A stretch of 64,000 nt of DNA from Dryococelus australis. Taxonomy: Eukaryota; Arthropoda; Insecta; Phasmatodea; Phasmatidae. The notes below the pieces were generated by a model. That model saw only the letters and a program-made list of their open reading frames with translations. It was not told the origin of the DNA and did no database searches. The position numbers and the translations under genes were made by a program. The stretch is from assembly GCA_029891345.1 (NCBI GenBank), contig CM056995.1, positions 215,640,547 through 215,704,546 on the forward strand. Reading direction: 5' to 3'. Each line of letters starts with the position of its first letter. Within the stretch, counting starts at the first letter, position 1. Below are positions 1-11,290 of this stretch, in pieces.

Positions 1-640
1 CCCACGATTTTTTCATCAATATAAAACCTATTTTCTCCTCTATCCATTATGTGGCTTGGTAGCGTAGGTGGTAAAGCAACGGCATTCAAGTGAAGCGGTA
101 AATGAGAGTATGTTAGATATCGGCCACCTCCGATAGTACATTTACTTTTTTAAACTGCGCAATAGAAATAGTAAACTGTTGTGAATATATTAATTTCACG
201 TTATTATTTGCCTGAATTAAAACAACAATATTTAAGTCACCACTGCAGACGACGTTCATTTATTCAGTCAGTGAAATCGTTTCACGTCACTAATTCAATC
301 AGTGAAATTTTTTCACCCAAGCTATCAGTGGCTTTCCACTGATGCGCATTTAGAGTGCAGTACTTTGTATATGCCTTTAATATGATTAATAAAATGAAAA
401 ACACATTTACAGTGTTATTTGCAGTGCATGTGAGGAAGAATAAATACACTTATGTTTCGGACGGGAGAAAAAAAAACCACAGACATGTTGAACCTTAGTT
501 GTATGGCTCACATATGCTTGCCGAGTCACACAAATACTATCTTATTTATTTATTTATTTATCTGTTAGTTCGCGATACCCTAAACACATCGAGGCCACAC
601 CCCAAGTTGTCGTGACACCGAGCTTGGAAAGCACTGCGTC
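1..640. other. Non-coding stretch with short hairpins
   Basis: No gene is recognisable here. There is a (TTTA)n tract near 541-562. Two related 30-40 bp units at about 255-320 each carry a self-complementary GTGAAA/TTTCAC core. Nothing else stands out. Confidence 0.4.
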
Positions 641-642
641 TG

Positions 643-1055
643 TAGGCTGTTGACAGTACAATTAGAACTTTTGAAGCCCTGCTTAAGAGCTACTTGTGTG
701 CGCGTTGTGTATTCTTCCACCTCATGTAAAATCAACATTGCCATGTACCTCATGACTTTATTCATGCGTCTGTCAATTGAAACTGTCGAATTATTATAAA
801 AGTAAATATTTTACAAATCTGCTAATTTTTATACGCCGATGCATAAAAAAAAACGAAAGAAATAATTTAACTTATTACAAATGGTTACCCAACACTTTTA
901 ATTCGACGTTAAGATATGGAACTATTTTCCACCCATCGTTACCAACTTTATTGGGCGTACGTCACTCAATATGCCCGTTTAATTATATGCAGGCAGGGGC
1001 AGTGACATTTTTCTAAGGTTAATTTGAGAAGTGTTCTCTTCATTGTGAACAGCCT
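643..1055 (-). mobile_element. MITE, copy 1 of a six-member family
   Basis: About 410 bp bounded by imperfect inverted ends: AGGCTGTTgAC... on the left and ...GTGAACAGCCT on the right. The internal blocks (CTTAAG...CTACTTG, a T-rich tract, GTTACCAACTTTA) recur in the copies at 9.37, 13.4, 14.56, 30.86 and 34.78 kb. No transposase is encoded. TA-rich sequence borders most copies, which fits a Tc1/mariner-type TA target, but the superfamily is an inference. This copy and the one at 30.86 kb are in the opposite orientation to the others. Confidence 0.8.
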
Positions 1056-1880
1056 TTAGTACGTTGCTTTCAACAGGCCAGTGCACAAGTGCGGTGTTTC
1101 TTCCGTACCAGTGAGACAGCGGGAACTCGTGACTTTGAAGATGTATTGGATATTAAACTTTTTACAGAAGAAATGAAGAAGCATCTAGAGATTTGTAATA
1201 TCGCGTGTGAATAATTCCATGACCGTGCCAGAAAACGAAGCTCGCGGGCTACTATCTGGAAACAATTTTGCGAAGGATTTGACGAAAAGGAGAATAGAGG
1301 GGGGGGGGGGGACGAAATTTGGTACTAAACCCCGTTATACTTTAATTTAAGTTTGTAATTACGTAATATGCATAGTATTAAGAGTCACTTAAAATAATTC
1401 AAACACAACAGAAAACAAAACGGAGCAGACGAACAACGTTGCGATATTTTGTTGCTTTGACCTTCCTATAGTAAATTACCCAAATGTTTTTTATTTACAA
1501 TTCGATTAATATTTTAAAAATTTTACCTGACTACAGAACATTTATTTAAGGAAACGTGTCGAACAAATGTAATTTGTATGCTAACATTTAACACTTGTAT
1601 TAATTATGCTGTAAACATTTGTAACTAAAACTTTTAAGAAGCCTATGGCTGTTTAAATTTCTGTAATTGTGTACACAAACCATAACACTGTGATAATACA
1701 TTTTACGCTATCACAGTTACCAAAGTTTTTGGACGGAAATTTTTTCATTCAAGTTACCTATTATATTTGTATATACAAAAAAAACAACTTATAACCAATA
1801 TAATATCAAACATGTATATAAATAATTAAATGTTAATATATATCATGTAACAGATTTGTTAACAGATTTGTTAGATAAAT
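1056..1880. other. A+T-rich intergenic stretch
   Basis: No open frame or known repeat was recognised. It holds a G10 run near 1299-1309 and short AT-rich tracts. It borders the decayed Harbinger transposase on its right. Confidence 0.3.
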
Positions 1881-1889
1881 GGACTTAAA

Positions 1890-2765
1890 AAAGCATTTCA
1901 AATACAATCTTCATGCCAGGGTATACTACAATAACATAAATGAAATAATCAGCAAGCATATTTCTCATTTGGCTGCATTGAATGAACCTCTAGAAGAATT
2001 CGAGTGGTTATCATCACTCAACTTTTGCATACTCAATGCACCTTCTCTTCATCTTAAGACCTTGTGTAGAGTACAGCATGTTTTAATTATCAGATTATCA
2101 AAATCACATTTCACGTTTAAGGTCTTGTGAATTACTTGCCATTTGTTTGAGAGTATGCCAAAAGTACTCTACACATACCTGCGAGTGAGAAATAATCTAT
2201 AATTCAGAACTTTTATTTGTATGAATAATCTACCACTATAAGTTCTCCTCATATTTCTTGAAAGGAAAGATGCCTCATCAGCAACAAACATATAAGGCAT
2301 TTCTGGACCTTCGGTGCCTGGGAGAGGTTTGCTTTTTGGAATATTCAGTGATCTGTTTTGAAGCTTTCTGTAAAAGAAAGATTTTTCAAATATTGTACTG
2401 TCTGAATCGTTCCCAAACGAAAAAAAAACATCAATGACTGTAAACACGTAGTTAACGTCACTAATAGCTAATAATATACCTGAGAAATAATTCTTACAGT
2501 TATGGAAAAGTGAGCCACTCATTTTTTGTTTCCTGATTCTAACATGCTTGCCACCTAAGTAATTAGGAAATTGGGCATACTTTTCAAAACCTGCTGCAAT
2601 TGTCTCCGTCTTTCTCCGGTTAATTAAGGAAAGCATTCTTCTTTCAGTGTACACCAAATTGCTTTGCAAACTCTTCTAATAATCTTATACAGCGTTTAAC
2701 GTACAATTATGTACTTCAAATGCAGGCCAATCTGATTACATCCACTACTTAAGTATCTGCCTACG
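1890..2765 (-). pseudogene. PIF/Harbinger transposase, decayed
   Basis: The main open stretch (2169-2669) carries the DDE_Tnp_4-type nuclease fold of HARBI1-like transposases: FPNYLGGKHVRIR, SGSLFHNCKNYFS, LLAISDVNYVFTVIDV, PYMFVADEASFLSRNM and NYRLFLTRRYV. The family works by DDE cut-and-paste transposition. In the first motif the usual alanine-isoleucine-Asp-Gly step before GKH is missing, so the first catalytic Asp is lost. The later Asp and Glu positions are present. A stop follows RRYV, yet the same frame continues with a recognisable C-terminal tail (STFGILSNKW, LHKVLR) to about 1.9 kb with further stops. On the 5' side a frame change separates a segment with IIRRVCKAIW and LKEECFP. It is a dead copy; I did not find its inverted ends. 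Confidence 0.85.
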
Positions 2766-3235
2766 ATAGTTACCATACAATGCGAAAGTAACGGACACAA
2801 AATAACCACACATTTTTAGTTAGGATGTTCAAATTTCAAATGGGCTAAAATAAATATAATTCTTCCTATAAACATTTACTTCTGGGACATTTTCAGACAA
2901 CGGAATCTTAAAAATATTAAGTAGGCTCTGATGAAAGCTATAGAAAGAAATAATAAACAAACATCGTACCACAGTGCATTGTGCATGGACATAAATGTGT
3001 ATTACGCCAAGTAAAATAATTTTTATAACGCGCTTTATGAAATTTATGGTATTTAAAGAAGTTGTTAAGAATCAGTTTATTTAGTCGATTTCTCTTTACG
3101 ACTTTTAAGTTAGCTGTTTTTTTTTGTTTTGTTTTTCGAAGTTAATATAACAAGAAATGTCTCAGAAAATAATATGTAGGCAGTTTTTAAAAATTCGCGT
3201 TTACTTTCTGAGACAAGTAGTTTTAAAATTACAAC
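2766..3235. other. A+T-rich stretch, nothing recognised
   Basis: Lies between the Harbinger remnant and the long-inverted-repeat element. It has poly-T tracts and no supported gene. It could include one end of the Harbinger element, but no pair of inverted ends was found. Confidence 0.3.
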
Positions 3236-4059
3236 AGTAGTAGGATTATGGGGACTTGTGGCCAAGGGCATGGGGCGTCGGAGCTGGAGCCGGGGGAGTC
3301 GCCATCTTGTTACGTCATCCTATTGCAATATTGGATGTTATTGACCTTTAACCCCTGACCCATGCGACCTTTAAACTTGACCTTGACCTCACAGACCTTT
3401 GACCCCAAAAACCATTAAAAAACCTTACGAAATACAAAAAAATCTTCAAAAAATTCAAACAATTTCAAAAAATTCCGAAAAAATTTAATTAAAAATTATT
3501 AAAAGATAGTACAAAAAATTATTAAAAGGATCCACAGAAATTACCCATTTTGTCCAGAAACGCTGACAGGGATCAGCGACTCCAGTGACTGGTATGAGTG
3601 ACTCCAAGCCAGGTGACCGGGATCAGGACCTTTGACCTTAACAATGCAAAAATAAAAAAAATAAAAATTACAAAAAATGCCAAAAAGTACAAAACATTCC
3701 AAAAAATACCAAACAAATTATTATTAAAAATTATTACTTAAAAAAAACTTACGTTTCCGAAGGTCTTCCCAGCACAATGCTCAGCAGATGACTGACTCCT
3801 CGCACCCACTCCCCTCACCAATACTCATTCCGCCATATTGATTTTTTCGTTCGTCATTTGTTTACATGCTACTGGAGGCAGCCATCTTTGTTTATATGTT
3901 ACTGGAAGCTGCCATATGTGTATTTCGTTTGCCATTTGCTTATACATTACTAGAGGCAACCATCTTGGTAGGCGATTGCAATATTGGTAGTCATCACCCA
4001 TCCGCCATGTTGAATGACCTTGAAAACTAAAACTCGAGAAAAATGCACAAAAGTCTACA

Positions 4060-4815
4060 AGCATAATACATTACAGCTAGTACCACCATGTTAGATGCAC
4101 GCTACCTCGACCTCGATCCCATGACCTTGAAAACAAAAATCCAAGAAAAATGCATAAAAGTCAGCAACCATAATACATTACAGACTACTACTGCCATGTT
4201 AGATGCAGACTACCTCGCCGTTGACGTCATGACCTTGAATGATGTTGAAAACCAAAACTCGAGAAAAAATGCATAACAATCAGCAAGCACAATACATTAC
4301 AGACTACTACAGCCATGTTAGATGCAGACTACGTTGACCTTGACCCCATGACCTAAATGACTTTGAAAATAAAAACTCTAGAAATAATACATAAAAGTCA
4401 ACAAGCATAATGCATTACAGGCTACAACCACCACATTAGATATATACTACCTAGACCTTCACCCTATGACCTTGAATGAACTTGAAAAAATCGAGGCTAC
4501 CACCATGATATCGGATGCAGACTACATCGACCTTGACCCCATGACCCTGTAAGACCTTGAAAATAATAACTATACAAATCATTCATAAAAGTCAACAAGA
4601 ATTATATATTACAGACTATCAACACCATATTAGATGCAGACTACGTCGACCTTGACTCCATGACCTTGAATGACCTTCAAAATAAAAAACATTGAAAAAT
4701 ACATAAAATTCAACAAGCATAATACATTACAGACTACCACCACCATATTATATGCAGACTACCTTTACCTTAACCCCATGCCCTTGAATGACCTAACAAC
4801 AAATAATCGAGAAAA
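4060..4815. repeat. Tandem array, seven ~118 bp units
   Basis: Units begin with CATGTTAGATGCAGACTAC-like sequence at about 4088, 4195, 4313, 4433, 4504, 4625 and 4744. Spacing is 107-121 bp, apart from one 71 bp unit. Each unit has the order 'ACC..GATGCAGACTAC..GACC(TT)GACC..CATGACCTTGAA..AATAcATTACAGACTAC'. A single unit occurs in inverse orientation on the right arm at about 6530-6660, so the array probably grew by local expansion after the element formed. Confidence 0.85.
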
Positions 4816-5080
4816 AAAATATTGAAGAGGCAGAAGTTAGTCAAGACGATCCACCTTCCACTCAGCTGCTGTCAAATTAAACCTCTCAGCTTACCTCCTT
4901 ACTGCTTATAATATACGAGTGTGCAAGCCCTATTGCGCCATATTGACTTTGAACTAATCGTACTGCACCATTAATTCATTGTACAGACACCGACCAGCCA
5001 ATCACCAAGTTACCACATGATTGCAGCTAACCAATCACATGCGAGCATTGAGATATCACACACAGGCAGATAGGCGGGCT
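4816..5080 (-). promoter_or_regulatory. Putative promoter block shared with the 29.1-29.4 kb copy
   Basis: Similar to 29085-29345: both contain GTCAAGACGATCCA, AAGCAAGCCCTA, an ATTGCAGCT block and ACATCACAC. In the 29 kb copy this block lies directly upstream of the minus-strand zinc-finger gene. On the minus strand both copies keep a TATATTATAA box (near 4907-4918 here). In this copy no gene follows; the tandem array takes its place. Promoter function is inferred from position and the conserved TATA-like box. Confidence 0.45.
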
Positions 5081-5890
5081 TTAGATGCTAGTTCCTTGGT
5101 CACATTAGCATGCAGTTTTATCCTCAACAGTTTCTTCCAGACAAGTTCTTAGTTCACCTACATATCATGGTCACACTTAAAGTAGACAACTGACTCCTGT
5201 TGTCGGACCAACTCTTCACGAGACTGACCCCATTGACCCCATTGACCCATAATGACCCATGACCCATAATGACCCCTGATTGCGGTGCTGCGATGCTAAT
5301 TGTGGTGCCAATTGTGGTGCTAATTGCGGTGTGTGTATGTAGGTCTCAAGCAAAAAAAAAATCCATGTATTTTAAAATAAAACTAAATAGTCCTACTTCC
5401 AAGAACTGAAATGCATACATTTTATTTAATAATTTTTTTTTTAGTATATATCCAGATCCCTCGGTAAATCTAATCGCTTCCTGAGTAAACTGTATCTACA
5501 CTTTGCAATAAAAGTGTCCAGTACTACAGCAGGCTCCCACCGAGCTATGCCATTGGGTGATGCGCAACATGGACTTTGTACTGAACAATGCCACACCCCG
5601 ACGGGCCACCACCATGCTTCGCAATTGGTCGTTGTCGCGTGAAAAGGACTCTTCGTACGGGACGCCCTTTCATGCCGTCTTGCATTTTTTGAACATAGGT
5701 GAAAACTGGATCTCAGAATCGTCACTGCTGACAACCAGTTAGCGATGATGGAGGTTCACGGCTCCATGTTCTTCGAGGTCAAAGGCAGCCCTTGATATTA
5801 CGCAAATCATCTTCTCAGTATGGCAGCACTCGGAGGAAACCCATATATTCGTTTGCCCCAGAAGAAATACGCAGGTTTTATCATAAAAAT
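5081..5890. other. Element interior without a clear gene
   Basis: Contains a short run of CATAATGACCC units (5229-5275), ATTGTGGTGC units (5290-5330), and a 97-codon open frame on the minus strand (5441-5734). That frame has no recognised domain and may be the worn tail of an element gene. The overlapping plus-strand frame shows no better evidence. Confidence 0.35.
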
Positions 5891-5894
5891 ATGT

Positions 5895-6530
5895 TATTAA
5901 CATATGCTTTTTGGCATATGTACATACATGTATACATTTAAATAAATTATATACATTTATTATATTTATATATTTATATAGACATTTAAATTAATCTGAT
6001 ATTAACGTATTTATATGTAATACTATAAAAATATATTAAAATTAATATTACATTCCTATATTTATATGTACATACTTATATGTAAAATTTTATGTTAATA
6101 ATATATTCCTATATGTACACACATATATATGATAAAATTAATTTTATGTTCACATATTTATATACCTTTAAATATAAATAATTATTATGAGATAAATTGA
6201 AAGAATTTTACATTTATATATTTATATACCTATGCGTACTTATATATCTACATCTATACATATAAATCAAATTGAAAAAAAAAATTATATTTCATACTTA
6301 TATACCTATACCTACCCATGTAAATTAAATAGGAAAATATTTTATATTAACATATTTATATACATATAAATTAAATTGAAAATAAATTTATATTTACATA
6401 ATTATATACCTATTCTTATATATAACCTAGTACAAATTAATCACAGAATTATTTTATATTTCCATATTTATATGTACATACTTATATATAGACATATGAA
6501 TTAATTTTTTATTCTAATATATTTCAAGAT
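5895..6530. repeat. A+T-rich degenerate tandem array
   Basis: About ten imperfect units of roughly 60-70 bp, built on ATATTTATATACCTAT...TATATA...AAATTAAATTGAAA. The unit drifts too much for a precise period by eye. It sits just inside the right inverted arm. Confidence 0.6.
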
Positions 6531-7245
6531 CGAAGTAGTCTGTATCTATGATGGTGGTACTAGTTTGTAATGTATTATGTTTGCTGACTTTCGTGCATTT
6601 TTTTTCGAGTTTTGGTTTTCGAGGTCAATCAAGATCATGGGGTCAAGGTCATGGTCATTGGCTCTCAATATGGTTGATGGGTGATGACTACCAAGACTGT
6701 GGTCGCCTACCAAGTGGTTGCCTCCAGTAATGTATCAACAAATGGCAAACGAAAAACACATATGGCAACCTCTAGTAACATATGAACAAAGATGGCTGCC
6801 TCCAGTAGCATGTAAACAAATGACGAACAAAAAAAATCGATATGGCGGAATGAGTATAGGTGAGGGGAATGGGTGCAAGGAGTTAGTCGTCTGCTGAGCA
6901 TTGTGCTGGGGGGACCTTCGGAAATGTAAGTTAAAAAAAAACTAATGTTTGTTTTATAATTCTTTAATAATTTCTAATAATAAATTGTTTGTTATTTTTT
7001 GTAATTTTTTGCAATTTTTTGGCATTTTTGTAATTTTATTATTTATTTTTGGATTTTAAATATTCATGGTCAAGGGTCAAGGTCAAATATCATAGGTCCT
7101 GATCCTGGTCACCTGGCTCGGAGTCACTGATCCCAGTCACCGGAGTCGCTGATCCCTGTAGGCATTTCTGGAAAAAATAGGTAATTTCCGTAGATCCTTT
7201 TAATAATTTTTAAAATAATTTTTAAAATAATTTTAAATAATACTT

Positions 7246-8090
7246 GTTAGCTAAATTTGGTAAGAATCGGTTGATTGTTTTCAGAGTATGATTTAATGGG
7301 GCACTATGTTACAAAATGGCCCGCAAAAGAAGTTATTTATTAACATTTATTGCTTGTAATAGACAATTCCAGCATACCAAGTTTGATCGAAATTGACCAA
7401 ACGATATGGTAGATATATAAAAATGACTTAAAATTTTTTATATGAACGTCGTATTTTGAAATATATGTCTTACCCATTTGAATCGCATGTGTGTGCATGA
7501 CTTAACATAATACATATTATTTAATTGCCAAATTTGGGGGGAGCTGGCTAAGTAGTTTCCGAGTTATAACGTAAAAGCTTAATTTTTTCACGTAGTGCTG
7601 TATTTCCCAACGGCGAACCATCGTATATAATAAAAAGACAATCTTCGTCTGTCTGTCTGTCCGTCTTTAATATCTCTAAGTCCCTTGAAACTCAACAGAA
7701 GTTCTTCAAATTTTACAGAGCGAATCCTCAGGGTAAAAAACAGGTCAAGTTCGAATTTCAGCAAGATCAGATTACGTAATCATTACCTTTTACCCTAAAC
7801 ACAATTTTTTTATTTACTTTTTCCCAATGAAAAGTTTTGTATTGTCACGCCTGTGGTTGAAGGACTTTATTATGCATTGCGCCATCTATGATTATTTATA
7901 CACTGCTACTAATATGAATTATTTTATTTGATTTGAATATTGTTTCATATGTGTAGTAATATTTATTTTAACGTCATGTTTAGTCACATAATTTATTTTA
8001 CCTATATTTTATTATGTAATTATTAATATTTCATAAATTTCTTTTTATAAGTGTTTCCAGTTGTAATGTGTTGATTTTCAGTCACGTGGC
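7246..8090. other. Dispersed-repeat-like stretch with a CTGT microsatellite
   Basis: Starts with CTAAATTTGGTAAGAATCGGTT and holds CTGTCTGTCTGTCCGTC at 7650-7665. The phrasing (ACCAAGTTTGATCGAAATTGACC) resembles 11.70-11.95 kb (ACCAAATTTGGTTTAAACAGG), which suggests two worn members of one dispersed family. No coding region. Confidence 0.35.
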
Positions 8091-8128
8091 AGTAAAAAGG
8101 AGTCGTTGTTTATGGTTGCCAGGGCAAC
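8083..8128. promoter_or_regulatory. E-box and perfect X-box-like palindrome
   Basis: CACGTG lies at 8083-8088 and GTTGCCAGGGCAAC at 8115-8128. The second is a perfect 6+2+6 palindrome that matches the RFX-factor X-box consensus. It stands at the left edge of a GC-richer island (about 8090-8580), around 200 bp before an open reading frame. Promoter use is inferred; nothing in the sequence shows transcription. Confidence 0.4.
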
Positions 8129-8238
8129 GTCGTGACGAACTGGAGTAGCGGCTCCATGATTGGAGAGTCGATTTAAATTAGGCCTTTTGAGGTAACGTGA
8201 GAGGAAGACATATTGGTTTTTGATCCGTCAGGCGGGCT

Positions 8239-8710
8239 TTGACGGTGTCGCAGACCCGATAGGTTTTATTTAATTTGTGTAGGGAATGTCCAAGTCTCGT
8301 CGTCGAGGTGTAGCAGACAGCCTACGGGTGAAGACGTGAGCAGGGAGAAGAACAGAAGACGTCTGCACGGGCTTCATACATGTTTAGAGGAATTATTTAG
8401 TTTCGACGCCCGCGATTTCCGTGTTGTACCAAAGTTGGACTGTAGTGTCGGAGTACCAGGGTTCGATAACCCGAACGTGAGGAAGCTTGTTGGGATTGCA
8501 CCGAGGACCAGTGACATTGGGGAACTTCAGGATGACGCCCGGAGGAGGATCAGCCAGACAACTACGGAATTGGTAAAATTTAATACATTTTTGGAAAGAT
8601 GGCCGCTGATTAATATTAATGGAGGGAAGCTATCTGGAAGCCATATTTTACAAGCTATAGACGCTCAGAATTTTTCCAGCCCAATACGACCCCGCAAATA
8701 TTTAACATAA
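8239..8710 (+). CDS. Unassigned open frame in GC-richer island
   Basis: A frame is open from a TGA near 8238 to the TAA ending at 8710. It has no ATG near its 5' end: the first plausible start inside it is a GTG at 8336. A second frame has an ATG at 8286 (MSKSRRRGVADSLRVK...) that runs into GTGAGC at 8336, which would serve as a splice donor. So this may be a spliced first exon rather than a single open frame. The translated C-terminal half (ISQTTTELVKFNTFLERW, GGKLSGSHILQAIDAQN) is compositionally protein-like, but I recognise no family. It could be a host exon, a retrogene or a leader of a retroelement. Confidence 0.3.
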
Positions 8711-9370
8711 ATAGCTTATTGATTGAGTAATGGCAAGTTTTGCCGAGTTCGGCTACTCCAGTTGCGGTCACCACACTATTATTTTATTTTTAAAAATCTA
8801 TAGTAAAATAATAGTTCAAATTGTCATGTATTGGTTTCACACCGATTCATTTTTAAAGTTAAATTAATTTATTCAGTTTTATGAACACGGAGAGTCTCTG
8901 AAAAAATCGTATTGCCTAAAGCAGATGTCAGATAATTTAATTCTTCTTAAAGATTTGAATGAAATAGAATTAGGTTATTCATGGCTAGTATTTCTTTTAG
9001 TAGTATTTGGAAACTGAGTAATGGTTGTTCTATAAAATATGCTAAGGCGTCGATGTGTCTTCCAGCATTTCTCTCTAAGGTAAGAGTTTGTTAAAGAGAG
9101 AACAACAGCACGAGAATTTCTGACGAATGGCGTTCTTGACCTGTAGGAGACTACGGGGTGGTGTAAGTTGGTAATCTATTCTTTGCTGAAAATATCTCAG
9201 TTCTGTCATCACACCTAACCTATACTTGCTATCTGAACACCAGGCAGGTACACTAGTTTCGATCATAACAAATCACTCTATTTCCATTTTTAAATATCTA
9301 TGTATGAGCTACTATACTGAAATTAATAAAGCTATAAACGTTATGTAAAAGCCTTACAGTATTAATGCAT
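8711..9370. other. Intergenic stretch, nothing recognised
   Basis: A+T-rich, with short open frames only (for example 9075-9266 on the minus strand) that carry no recognisable domain. Confidence 0.3.
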
Positions 9371-9444
9371 AAAGGCTGTTCACGATAAAGTGAGCATTTT
9401 TGAAATCAACCATGGAAAAATGTTACTGCCCCTACCTGCATATA

Positions 9445-10859
9445 CAGAGTGTTCCTCGATTCGACCGACATACGCCGGAAGTGTATTCTGCAGCTCACTG
9501 GCAACAAAAAAAGTCATATGCATAAATGGATTACGCAGCTCCAGTACCGAGTTACAGGGACGGACCTGCAAGGGACACAGACAGGTGCAGTGGAGAAACC
9601 CGTCCATTGCTGTGACGACAGGAGAGGTGAAAGACACACACATACACACACACAAACACACGCAGTTGACAAAGTGTTCCATTAAACCACACGCAGGCCA
9701 CAGCGTCGGGAGGCCGGCATGGCCTGTCAGTGTTGGTGTTACGAGGCGAGGAGACGCACCATGCTAGGACTGTTTACACGAGTAGAGTACACGGATTTGG
9801 TGTACGTGTACGGATTCTGTAACGGCAATGGGCGTCGTGCGGCGGTGGAGTATCATCGGTGATTCCCAGCCCGCCGAGCGCCTCATCGTACGATGTTCGC
9901 CAAGGTGTACCAGTGTTGGAGGGAGACAGGAGCCTGCCCGCCACGAACACAGGAGCGTGAGTATCGCCGGCGTGACGTGGCTGTACTGGACGAGATCGCA
10001 GAAGTACCACATACCAGCGATCGTGCGATTGCACGGACGACAGGGGTGTCGCCAACGCAGGTGTGGCGTATATTGCACGCTGACGGCCTGCATCCCGGCG
10101 TCCACCCGTCAGGGCATCACCAACAGCCGCAATGAGCACACGTGGGCTCACGCCAATCCGCACGATGTCACGGAAACCAATTTCCAGGAAAGGTTTTCAG
10201 TCAACGTGTGGTGCGGTGTGCTTGGCTCACGTCTCATCGGCCCACATTACTTTGCTGGCAGTCTTACTGCTCACGTCTACAGGGAGGTTCTGGTCAACAC
10301 CCTACCCGTGTTATTGGAGGATGTGCCGTTAGAGGTTCGCCAGCGGATGTAGCTACAGCAAGACTTTGGAAGGACTGTCACAGCGTACCTGAATACTGCG
10401 TTTCCGCTTAGCTGGATTGGACGGGTTGGCCGGCGCGTTATCCGGACCTCTCCCCTCTGGACTTCGTCGTGAGGGGCTGCCTGAAGAGTCGGGTGTACGA
10501 CGGACCGCGGCTGGACACACGTGCCCGGTGATAGTAGGCGATTACCGACGCCGCCGTTCAGTTACGCGCAGACCTACTTCGCAGGCAGTGGCAATGCTCC
10601 ATGATGCAACGCGTCGCAGCCTGCGTACGGGTGGACGGTGCACATTTTGAGCAGCTGGTGTGAGCCACTCCACATTCTTGTAGTCCAATGCAATAAAGGT
10701 GTGCCGTAAGGCTACGTGTGTTTTTATTTTTTTTTTCACATTCGCCCCTGTAACTCGGCACTGGAGCTGCGTAGCCCATTTTTATATTTGAATGTTTTGT
10801 TGCCAATGAGCTGTAGAATACACTGCTGACGTATGTCGGGCAAATCGTGGAACACTCTG
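9445..10859 (+). mobile_element. Mariner-type DNA transposon
   Basis: Ends are CAGAGTGTTCC and GGAACACTCTG, flanked on both sides by TA, the target duplication of Tc1/mariner elements. The inverted repeat extends imperfectly for about 115 bp inward; both arms contain CGACATACG, GTGTATTCT, AGCTCA.TGGCAACAAA, the GCAGCTCCAGT block and CGAGTTACAGGG. Inside are a (CA)n tract near 9637-9663 and a degenerate transposase gene. Confidence 0.9.
9761..10663 (+). pseudogene. Mariner-like transposase, decayed
   Basis: The gene starts at ATG 9761 (MLGLFTRVEYTDLVYVYG) with the N-terminal helix-turn-helix region typical of insect mariner-like transposases (REYRRRDVAVLDEI, AIARTTGVSPTQVWRIL). An in-frame TGA lies at 9860-9862. 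A deletion near 10110 removes the segment that should hold the first catalytic Asp. The frame resumes as GITNSRNEHTWAHANP, then RFSVNVWCGVLGSRLIGPHYF. An in-frame TAG follows QRM, and QQD keeps an Asp but lacks the usual following Gly-Ala-Pro-x-His. The C-terminal catalytic motif PDLSPLDF (third acid at 10460-10462) is present after another frame change, and a natural stop is at 10661-10663. It is clearly inactive. Confidence 0.88.
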
Positions 10860-11290
10860 TATATCAACGAGCGCACCGAGTAGCATGCGCCCAGTAAGGT
10901 TGGTAACGATGGAGGGAAAGTAGTTACATATCTTAACATCGAATAAAAAGTGTTAGGTAATGATTTGTGATAACTTAAATTATTTCTTTTGCTTTCTGTT
11001 TTTTAATGCATCGAAATGTGAATATGAGTGGATTTTTAGAATTTTTACTGTTCTAATAATTTAAAAATTTCGCTTGGCCGGCGCATGAAGAAAGTGACGA
11101 GGCACATGGCAATGTTAATTTTACATAAGGCGGAAGAGTACACAAAGTGCATACAAGTGGATCTTAAGCAGGGCTTTCAAAAGTGCTCATTTTACTGCGA
11201 ATGGCCTATAGAGAATATTGCATAGAGATATGAAGGTATAAATATAATTTTTGTTTACTTTAAATGTCTCGCTTCAATGTTGAGTTAATT

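Larger units (their letters stand above)
3236..7245. mobile_element. Non-autonomous element with long inverted arms (Maverick/Polinton-like?)
   Basis: A left arm (about 3470-4080) is the reverse complement, with moderate divergence, of a right arm (about 6540-7240). Shared blocks include GGATCCACAGAAATTACCC, the stretch around CCAGGTGACC...GATCAGGACC, CAATGCTCAGCAGA, CATTCCGCCATAT and CATGCTACTGGAGGCAGCC. Between the arms lie a seven-unit tandem array, a block (4816-5080) shared with the 27-29.6 kb element, a weak open frame, and an A+T-rich array. Inverted arms of this length and the block shared with an element carrying a Polinton-like gene suggest a deleted Maverick/Polinton derivative; that class assignment is an inference. 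No transposase, integrase or polymerase remains. Confidence 0.65.
9373..11207 (+). mobile_element. MITE copy 2, split by a mariner insertion
   Basis: The left part is 9373-9444 (AGGCTGTTCACGATAAAG...CCTGCATA) and the right part 10860-11207 (TATCAACGAGCGCACC...GGCCT). Joined, they match the uninterrupted order seen in the copies at 14.56 and 34.78 kb, where CCTGCATAT is followed directly by ATTAACGGGCGCACTGAG. The interruption is the 1415 bp mariner at 9445-10859. The MITE is therefore older than this mariner insertion. Confidence 0.85.

Noticed and set aside
55..120. tRNA-like phrase GGCTTGGTAGCGTAGGTGGTAAAG
   Set aside because: Looks a little like an A-box, but no B-box or fold follows, so I do not call a tRNA or SINE.
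9764..10163. Long minus-strand frames across the mariner
   Set aside because: The plus strand carries the recognisable transposase; these are opposite-strand shadows in GC-rich sequence.
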